Shown in pieces: positions 57,075 to 64,000 of a stretch of 64,000 bases of DNA. The stretch covers positions 2,604,001-2,668,000 of the forward strand of contig BTRK01000004.1 in assembly GCA_036245805.1 (NCBI GenBank), in the 5' to 3' direction. A program made the position numbers and the translations under genes. The notes under the pieces are model-generated. The model saw only the letters and a program-made list of their open reading frames with translations. It searched no databases and was not told where the DNA came from. This DNA comes from Pristionchus mayeri. Lineage: Eukaryota; Nematoda; Chromadorea; Rhabditida; Neodiplogasteridae. The first letter of the stretch is position 1; each line of letters opens with the position of its first letter.

Positions 57075-57524
57075 ACAATAATTTTGAAATTTACAGATAC
57101 GCATATTTATGTCCACAATTATTCTTTCGGATTGAGCAATGCTTTAGAAATGCATTCTAGACTCGCCAATATGGTCTTGCACGGTGGTTAAGCGAGAAAA
57201 GGGAAGGACCTTACTGCATCTTCCGGGAACACGCCGACAATTACTCGAAGAACTCAAATTGTGATGGTGCGAGCGAAATAAATCAAAAAAACACTACTTC
57301 TAAACAATTGTCAAAATATTAGAGTAGCGAAAGCAAAAATTCATAGTGAAAATAAAGATTTATCACTCATGTTACCTCGATTATTCTTTTTATTCAGGAA
57401 TGTACAGCAATTTTAAACAGTATAAAATACTATGGCAAAATCGTACAGTTTTCACGCGAGCTACACAATTTATTACGACAAGCATGCTAAAATTACAAAT
57501 CAATAAACTCAAGTGCACCAGGGT
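57075..57524. other. Convergent intergenic stretch
   Basis: Between the 3' end of the degenerate receptor (plus strand) and that of the coiled-coil/CxxC gene (minus strand). No gene or element seen. Confidence 0.4.
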
Positions 57525-59631
57525 TCAGTGTGCGAGAATCTTCTCTCCATGGATCGATACTTTCCGGGTTTGTTCCTGAAGAAATTTTTTCGTTTGGCTT
57601 CGTTCATATCGAAAACTCACGAGTAGTAGGTCAAGCTCGCCGGGCAACTGCGGCGCCATGTGCGAGTTGAATGTGTTGCTGCAGTGTCGCGAATGCTGCG
57701 CCGACAGTTCGCAAAACTCCTCCGGGTGATGCTGAAATCGTGTTATCTCTTTGTGTAGATAAGCGTTCGAAATGCGGGCCTTCGTCTCTTCATTTTGCAC
57801 ACTCTCTCGACCGGTCGAGCGGTGAGAGAGTGTGCGAAATGAAGAGACCGTGGTATCGTTTCTCGAACTCTACTAGATAAGCGTTCGAAATGCGGATCAG
57901 TGTATCATCATTTCCCACACTATCTCGTCGAAAGTTTGTGTAGAATGAATAGAATGTGACCCGAATTACACGTTAGTTTAGATCTTTCTGAAACGCACGT
58001 CTTTAATGTGCATCGCGAGCTCGAGTTGATCGGTGTGCAGGGTGCTCTTCTTGTGGTTTCGGTCACAGTGCAGACATACGCGAGGGCCTTGCAAATTTTC
58101 CGTGATTACCCACAATTTTCTTCCCTTGTTTTCTCGTCTACATTGTGCTTGTTTTCGCGATCCATTCCCCGAGAAAATGGCCAACCTGGCGCCTTATCGC
58201 CGAACAGCGTGCACAACCAACGATCCCTCTCCGAGTAATTATCCTCACTGTTCACGAAGGCGTAGTATGCATTGTAGTGGCGCTGGAGTGAAACACATTG
58301 GCACAACTACAGTGCTCAGAAAAACGATTTGAGAAAGATGACGAAGAAAGATGATGTTTGCCTTTATGTAGTGCGCTCTTCTTGATCCCTCCAAGTAGTA
58401 GCAACCACGCGGACAAGGCTGCGGGGGACCCTCCCCCTTCCACCATTCTGAAAAGTTACATTTTATCAATGAATCATCGTCTCCATTGCAAAGCTTTGTC
58501 CACTGTATCCCTCTAGCAAATTAGAGATTTCGAAGTATTCTCAGATTTCCAACGCACTTTTCTCCTCGAAGCTGGGCGGGGCGTCCCTGAGGAGTAGCGG
58601 CTCAACATCTATGCTCGCGTAGCCGACCGAACTTCTTCTCCTCGAGAAGACGTTCCCTTCTTTCGGCTCATCAGACCATTGACGCTGCAGACTCTGAAAT
58701 ACAAACATACAACACATTGCAAAAGATTGCAGGTACTGGGTTGAATGGGATCCATTGCGTCATTCCGCTTTTGATGTATCAGCTGTTCCATATTGCAAAT
58801 GGCGCACAACGGGGTATTTTAACAAATCAACGCGAGAAAAGCGGCAAACCATGCGTCTTCCCGGAGTCTCCACTTTGTGCAGTAACGATCCGTTTTGTGA
58901 TGAGATATGAGCTGTCTGAAAAAAGGAAACATGTAATCATGTTTTGGATCAGGTTCCATGGTTACGTTGGCATCTCGAACCTCGATCATCTTCTGGATGG
59001 TCGACTGGGCTGCTGTGAGCTCCGCCTTGTATCTCGCAGCCAATGCGCGAGCAGTCTCGAGATCCTCCATTAGCTCGCGCTCCCGCTCCTGAAGATGAGA
59101 GGATCAGCGAAATTCCGAAAAAAAATGTCTAATCCATTTCAGCGCATGCCAACCTTCAATTGTCCTGAATAGGGCTGTCAAATGAAGAGCAAATGTTTTT
59201 AGATTTTCTGTTGTAATGTGCTAATGAGATGTAAAACCATAGTGAGTAAAAAATGTGTGTCACATTCGAATTTTAAACGGGTCAAAAAAAGTCAAACCTT
59301 CATGCATTTTTATGCACAACGCGGTTTTTCCGACGATTCACTCGATTTTTCGTGTTTTTGCATGAAGAATGCATGAAGGTTTGACTTTTTCGAACCGTTT
59401 GAAGTACGAGTGTCTTGTAAACATATTTAGTCACACAAATTTTTTACTCTTCACTATGGTTTTACCGCTCTTTAGCATATTACAACAGAAAATCCAAAAA
59501 AAAACATTTGCTATTCATTTGACAGCCCTAGTCCTGACCGCAATGTATTTGTGGGTAAGGGATGCAATGGAACCTCACAAGCTCTTATCATTTTTCAATT
59601 CGACTTACACCTTGGAATGATCATTGCTCTA

Positions 59632-59675
<44 letters not shown>

Positions 59676-60346
59676 CATGCACTAGTGAGCGGCGCGTAAA
59701 TATATTGCCCATTTCATAATCTGATTCTGAAGTAGACTTCTAATCGCTTCTATTTTCGGATAAAATACGAGAGGGAAAATGAGAAGAGAAAAGAGATTAT
59801 CGTCTCGTGCTTCTGTTGACGAATTTAGCGTGGAATTCGGAGGTTTTACGCCCTGAGAGCCGGGAAAACATTTCGAAAGCCAATGGAAAACCGCGTGAGA
59901 ACCGAACAATTTTCTTCCTATTTTTAGCTTCCTGACTGCTCGACTCGAGTATTTTCCTTCCCGTATGCTAAATTGTGGTTGCAAGGCAAGCGTTGAAGGG
60001 AGAGGACTGCCTATACTTCCCCTTTCCCTCCCTCACATACTTGGTTTTAATGGCCCCTGCTATCTTGATTTTGAGTAAAAGTAGCGAAAAACGAAAAAAA
60101 AAATGTGATGGAGTATGCAACTTACCTGAGCATTCGCGAGTATATCCTCGCATTGCTGGCACACCCACCGAGAGGATCCAGCCAGTGAGATCTGTAAAGG
60201 AAACATTACGATGGCACTTCCAAATAACTACTACATAGATAGAAACAACAAACCAATCTCACACTCCCCTCCATATAAACACCACTACGAAGAACCTGTT
60301 AGCTCACCGTCGATACATTTACGTCTTCAGACCTGGAGGAGGCCAT
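57525..60346 (-). CDS. Hypothetical coiled-coil protein with CxxC motifs
   Basis: I do not recognise the family. ATG 60346 starts MASSRSEDVNVST. Then ISLAGSSRWVCQQCEDILAN (first CxxC), QERERELMEDLETARALAAR with YKAELTAAQSTIQKMIEV (clear coiled coil, near 59090), SLQRQWSDEPKEGNVFSRRR with SSVGYASIDVEPLLLRD, WWKGEGPPQPCPRGCYYLEG, RHYNAYYAFVNSEDNYSERD with RWLCTLFGDKAPG, PRVCLHCDRNHKKSTLHTDQ (second CxxC...H), HHPEEFCELSAQHSRHCSNT, and EQTRKVSIHGEKILAH, stop 57525. Cys/His spacing suggests metal binding. There is no signal peptide or membrane helix, so it is probably cytosolic. One intron seems to use a GC donor (AAG|GCAAAC at 58361). Introns carry a family C hairpin and a hAT-like MITE. An exon between the first CxxC and the coiled coil may be missing from this model. 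Confidence 0.55.
57761..57950. mobile_element. Hairpin MITE family C, copy 3, followed in tandem by a decayed copy
   Basis: 57761-57872 (112 bp) is a good family C element: AAGCGTTCGAAATGCGGGCC on the left, core TTGCACACTCTCTCGACCGG...GAGAGAGTGTGCGAA, and TCTCGAACTCTA on the right. Six bases later AAGCGTTCGAAATGCGG recurs at 57879, and the next 70 bp (CATCATTTCCCACACTATCT and on) is a decayed version of the same element. The pair is preceded by TAGAT each time. A tandem dimer is unusual for cut-and-paste MITEs. Confidence 0.72.
59162..59538. mobile_element. hAT-like MITE, 361 bp, in an intron
   Basis: The element spans 59170-59530. Ends TAGGGCTGTCAAATGAAGAG and TTCATTTGACAGCCCTA. Flanks GTCCTGAA (59162-59169) and GTCCTGAC (59531-59538) are a 7-of-8 duplication. 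It has a long internal inverted repeat (GTCAAACCTTCATGCATTTT against AATGCATGAAGGTTTGAC). It lies between two exons of the coiled-coil/CxxC gene. Confidence 0.82.
59634..59674. repeat. (TA)n microsatellite, about 20 units
   Basis: An uninterrupted AT dinucleotide run of about 40 bp bounded by TAGC and AGCATGC, in an intron of the coiled-coil/CxxC gene. Length polymorphism is likely. Confidence 0.95.
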
Positions 60347-61073
60347 TGCGGAACGGATTAGCTGGTGCGAGGGAAAACGATGTGGACCGGCCGAGGTGAG
60401 GAAGAGAGAGAGAGACGGGTATTTTGTTTTCGCTAGTAGCGCGCGAGTGATGATGGGAGGAGGGGGGGGGGAGGGAGAGAAGAGGTGGGGACGATTTCCG
60501 AGAGATTTCTGAGTTTTGCCTGCAGTTGCAAGAGAGTGTTGACTCGGCGGAGCAGTGGTGCGAAAACAGCAGAATCCCGGTGGGAAATGTGAGATATCGA
60601 ATTTGGATTCGATTCGATGCACAAACAAGGGGGAGGAAAACGTGCGATCTCCAACGCAAATCATATAGGAATTACCACTAGATCCCATAGACAAATACGT
60701 AGTTACGAAAGTTGTTGCATCTACACACATTGGCGTTAGAAATTGGTTGTTAGCATGTAACGCGTGGAAGCAATTTCCGCCTTTCCTTCGGGCATATGGC
60801 GAACAGACAAAACAATTTGATTTGGTTTACTTGTTTTTCGCTCAGCTATTTCCCTTATCATACATGGTGGAAATGGAGAGAGTGGGGAGAGAGAGAGAGA
60901 GTTATGGAGCGAATGAGCAATCGGAGACCACCACAGTTCTCGTTTGAATATACCTCATTACTGTCGGCTTGACAGTGTGACACAGGAAAAAAAAGAAAAT
61001 TGGGAAAATACTTTATCGATTCTGAGGAAATCATCGATTTTTTGAGCAGATGCGCGAATCGAATCCTTCGACT
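60347..61073. other. Intergenic stretch with a purine-rich tract
   Basis: Upstream of the coiled-coil/CxxC gene on the minus strand. Contains GAGAGAGAGAGAC (60400 area), a G-rich purine tract at 60451-60490 and a (GA)n run near 60888-60901. It could contain a core promoter with Inr/GAGA-type elements. No other gene seen. Confidence 0.4.
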
Positions 61074-62472
61074 TTAAAGCTTGGCGCGATCCTCCAGTGC
61101 CTTCTCAATGTCCGCTACGAATGAGTTGGGCTCGACAGTGGGCGCGTAGCGGGTGATCACCTAGAGAGATCAAAGATCACAAAAACTCAATTTTCTCTGC
61201 CTTCTTGACCATCCATATTCAATTATTTGCAAATGAAGAGATGATCGCACTACTGTGGCTCTCCACTTACCTCTCCCCTCCTGTTGACGAGGAACTTGGT
61301 GAAGTTCCACTTGATCTTGTCGCCCTTGGCGTGCAATTGTCTCAGCCACTTCCACAGGGGATCCGCGCCGTCTCCATTCACTTCAACCTACAATTTCCCG
61401 CGTATCATAGTTTGAGCAATCGTCTGACCCTCTTCAGTTTGCACGCTCTCTCGTCTCTCTGACCGGTGAGAGAGCGTGCTAACTGAAGAGAGTCAGACCA
61501 TTGTTCCATAGTTTGCAACTTGTCGGCTAAATGAACAAATACAATTGTTTCGACCTTGTCGTAGATGTCAGGCTCGATCGCATACTCTTTCTTAACGAAA
61601 TCCTCGATGTCTGCGGGACACCCCGGTTCCGGAAATAGCTGTGGTTATGAATAGCGAGGGATGATGTTGTTGTTTTGAGAGCTTACCCCTGCTTAATGGT
61701 CACGCGAAGTAAGCCGTTATTTGCGAGTTACGGTAACCATACCTGATCTGCGAATTGGTTGCACGGAAACGCGGCTACGGCGAGACCTCGTGCGCGATAC
61801 TTTTCGAGAATTTCCTGAGAGGTTTACAACTGTTTAGCAAGGATGGATTGTAAAAATGTCATGTGCACAGTTATCCAATTCGTGCACACCTCATTTTCAG
61901 AGATTAATAAGTTTCTTAAGTCTCCAATATTCTTTCACCGTTTCTCGACCTCTAATAAGCAACAACGAGAAGTTCTGCACATAAAATTTGTCAGTAGACA
62001 TATCAGGGTCAAAGCAGGTTGCTCGCCTTTAGCTGCGTGTAGTTAACCGGAGTGAGGCCGCACTGCGAGGCGACGTTCACGATGATGACCACCTTGCCAC
62101 TGCAATAGTCGATTGATGAACATTTTGGGGCTGGTTTCTTTTTTGCTGTCATCCCGCAAAAACACAGTGGCGAAAACACAAAAACACATGTGCAGCGCGC
62201 ATCGAAAATTTACAATGCTATCCAGAAGTTGTCTAATTTCGTACGTCTCTCAATCGAGCTCATTTATAGTTTGAAAGGGAAAACACATGATCAAGAACGG
62301 CACTTGAGAAGAGATAGGAATTGCGATAAGGCGAGTGATCAACAAAAACTTGCGCGTATTTCTCCCCGAGCGAGACCTCATTGCCGTTGGAGTCCTTGAC
62401 CTGAAATTGAGGCATTCAATCACTTCATTTCAGCAGCAACAGCACCTTGAAATCGTAAATAGTCTTTGTCAT
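61074..62472 (-). CDS. gpx: Glutathione peroxidase, Cys-type (GPx4-like)
   Basis: Reduces hydroperoxides using glutathione or thioredoxin, in the cytosol or mitochondria. ATG 62472 gives MTKTIYDFK. Then [96 protein letters not shown] with [16 protein letters not shown], and [20 protein letters not shown], stop 61074. Catalytic Cys in SQCGLT (in place of selenocysteine), Gln in FPCNQF and Trp/Asn in WNF are all present. Length is about 165-170 residues, usual for compact GPx. FADQ is followed by LFP before EPG, a small insertion. Two introns appear to use GC donors (TACGC|GCAAGT at 62353 and AAG|GCGAGC at 62026). A family B hairpin sits in an intron. No signal peptide, so not a secreted form. 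Confidence 0.92.
61406..61514. mobile_element. Hairpin MITE family B, copy 3 (93 bp)
   Basis: The element spans 61414-61506, starts GAGCAATCGTCTGACCCTCT and ends AGTCAGACCATTGTTC. It has the perfect 8-bp duplication CATAGTTT (61406-61413 and 61507-61514). It is inserted in an intron of the glutathione peroxidase gene. The core matches family B copy 2 in loop orientation (CTCTCTGACCGGTGAGAGAG). Confidence 0.88.
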
Positions 62473-63000
62473 TGCAGGAAAAGCGCCCACGGAATTGGTT
62501 GTGTCTGAAATGTTGGAACTGTAAGAAAGAAGGCAAGCTAGTGATTTGCTATTGGAATTCACAAGCAACATATGCAATTGAAAAAGATGAACGCGCAGGA
62601 ACGCCCGTCGTTTGAGAAAGGAGAGGAAGGGTGGGACGGAACCTCAACCTGAGACAGTACAAACTACACAATCGTGTACTCATCGTAGTCTATTTTCCTC
62701 ATGGCGTTGATGCGAACTATAACCATGCAACGAGGAATATATTTATGATAAACAGTGTACACTAATTTATTTTTGAACATGATTCCTTTATAAACCTATA
62801 AAATTTGATTGTATGATACTTCAGGGAAAAAATGAATATTTCTCAAGCAAAAAAGATGACAGCCTCCTGAAATGGATTTTATCAGCTACTTATTCTTTTT
62901 GGCGTCAAGCGTGCCTTACACGTCAATCGTAGTTTGCCGTAAGTGTCAAAGTGCTTGAGCACTTTAATGGTTTGCTAGCACTTACTCTGCAGTATGTAGG
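62473..63000. other. Non-coding stretch upstream of glutathione peroxidase
   Basis: A TTTCAG acceptor at 62504-62509 followed by 5'-untranslated sequence suggests that the peroxidase transcript is spliced, cis or trans, just before its ATG. No other gene recognised. Confidence 0.4.
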
Positions 63001-63128
63001 GTGCCAATTAGTGATACCAAATTGGCGCGCGCTCTTCACTTTTCGCACGCTCTCTCACAGGCCAGACAGAGCGAGAGAGAGTGTGAAACGAGGAGAGTGC
63101 GCGCCGTTTTGGCATCACTAGTGCCAAT
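63001..63128. mobile_element. Hairpin MITE family A, copy 3 (112 bp)
   Basis: The element spans 63009-63120, starts TAGTGATACCAAATTGGC and ends GCCGTTTTGGCATCACTA. It has the perfect 8-bp duplication GTGCCAAT (63001-63008 and 63121-63128). The core TCGCACGCTCTCTCACAGGC...GAGAGAGAGTGTGAAA is the shared stem-loop. This is the cleanest example of the family A boundaries. Confidence 0.9.
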
Positions 63129-63705
63129 CAGTTATCCTCGAATGACACGATTGGAATTGAAGAGGAGGCGATACCGTATAATAAATTGTATTGTTCGCTT
63201 TGTTCAATTATATGCCTAGCTGATTACGCCCCTGGAATACCAAGTAAGCAGTCAATCCTGGGGGATCGTTTACGCACCCCGTCGTATGGTTTACCAGACC
63301 TTTTTGATTTTTTTTTTTTAACGAAATGATAGGTGAAATGATAGGTATTTTCTAACGAAATGATAGGTGAAATAAAAAAAATGTTATGTGCTGATGGTAG
63401 AATAAAAAAAAATCAATGTTTTACCTAATGTACCCATGTATGGTTAAATGGGTACAACACGTGACACTTGGCTTGTACTTCGAGAAAATTAGTACAGCGT
63501 TAATCACGATATGAATAACGTTCCAATTTGGTTACGTAGGAGCTCATATACATTCACTGTTTTATAGTGCAGCATTCACGTAATTTTATTTCATAAATTC
63601 ATGCTGTCAACACTCAATTCAATTTCACAATTCTCACAGCGTTTTATGAGCCTATTCGCTTTGCCTTTTCAACAGTTATTCTCCTCTTCCAGTTGAACTT
63701 CACGA
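63129..63705. other. Non-coding stretch with a short direct repeat
   Basis: AACGAAATGATAGGTGAAAT occurs at 63320 and the similar AACGAAATGATAGGTGAAAT at 63355, about 35 bp apart. Otherwise AT-rich with no exon chain. Probably includes the promoter of the receptor starting at 63706. Confidence 0.4.
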
Positions 63706-64000
63706 ATGAATTCAACAGTAATCGTTCCCCACGTGATGGGCATCATTCTCGGGACGCTTTCGGCAATTTCGGTACATTAATTTTTTTTTCATATTCCGAA
63801 AACATTTTTTTCCAGCTCACACTCAACATCACTGTTCTCGTGGCGATTTTACATGCGAGGCTCTTGGCAGCGAAGGTTTGTTTCCATTCCTGAAGCAGTT
63901 GATCATTTTCCAAACGCGATGTTTCAGCACAGTCCCGTGTACATCCTGTCCGCCAATCTCATTCTTTCCGACGCAATTCAAATAACGCTGCATCTCTTCT
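63706..64000 (+). CDS. N-terminal part of a seven-TM receptor, Srx-like, cut by the window end
   Basis: ATG 63706 gives MNSTVIVPHVMGIILGTLSA (TM1, with an N-glycosylation site), then LTLNITVLVAILHARLLAAK, then HSPVYILSANLILSDAIQIT (TM2, 'yil..nl..sD'). The three exons join in phase (TCG|GTACAT to CTC; AAG|GTTTGT to CAC). The pattern suits Srx/Srt/Srw-type nematode GPCRs. The rest lies beyond the window. Confidence 0.6.

Noticed and set aside
59634..59674. (TA)n run as a transposon end or CRISPR-like repeat
   Set aside because: It is a simple dinucleotide microsatellite without spacers or inverted ends. No CRISPR array exists in this eukaryotic window.

Overview
This looks like nuclear DNA of a rhabditid-type nematode. 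Genes are split by very short introns (many 45-80 nt, acceptors mostly TTTTCAG or TTTCCAG). The gene set is typical of nematodes: serpentine chemoreceptors, a divergent nuclear hormone receptor, invertebrate GH25 lysozymes, a maleylacetoacetate isomerase and a Cys-type glutathione peroxidase. No SL RNA, rRNA or clean functional tRNA gene was seen. All gene models were spliced by eye: splice phase was checked at most joints, but boundaries are approximate and nothing was compared with a database.

Layout. 1-6.4 kb: two MITE-like elements, an apparently intact minus-strand Sri/Srh-like chemoreceptor, then mostly non-coding DNA. 6.4-8.9 kb: a nuclear-receptor gene and a chemoreceptor, both with in-frame stops. 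9.8-12.6 kb: a transposon graveyard, including a hAT-like MITE split by a 1.1-kb Harbinger-like foldback whose arms carry a tRNA-like sequence, and a tRNA-derived SINE. 15.7-17.8 kb: a decayed mariner abutting an apparently intact mariner. 18.4-21.2 kb: a coiled-coil hypothetical gene and a GNAT-like gene. 23.8-27.3 kb: an intact Srsx-like receptor, a 612-bp foldback and a receptor fragment. 28-33.5 kb: a nest of long palindromes joined at TTAA, with a relative inside an intron of a Sri-like receptor (31.5-35.2 kb). 35.8-39.5 kb: two tandem lysozyme genes. 41-45 kb: a Str-type receptor and another receptor on the opposite strand. 45.9-48.9 kb: maleylacetoacetate isomerase with two transposons in one intron. 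49-53.3 kb: a secreted protein built from a repeated three-exon cassette. 55.9-57.1 kb: a decaying receptor. 57.5-60.3 kb: a coiled-coil/CxxC protein gene. 61.1-62.5 kb: glutathione peroxidase. The window ends in the first exons of another receptor.

Two themes stand out. First, this is a chemoreceptor-rich, fast-evolving region: nine receptor loci or fragments, at least three of them broken. Second, it is packed with non-autonomous palindromic elements. Three hairpin families of about 93-112 bp (families A, B and C, ten full copies plus one decayed copy) have different ends but the same central stem-loop. Families A and B have perfect or near-perfect 8-bp target duplications. A second pair of families (D and E) shows the same shared-core, different-end design. 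This modular hairpin system and the TTAA-in-TTAA palindrome nest are the best candidates for something not yet described.
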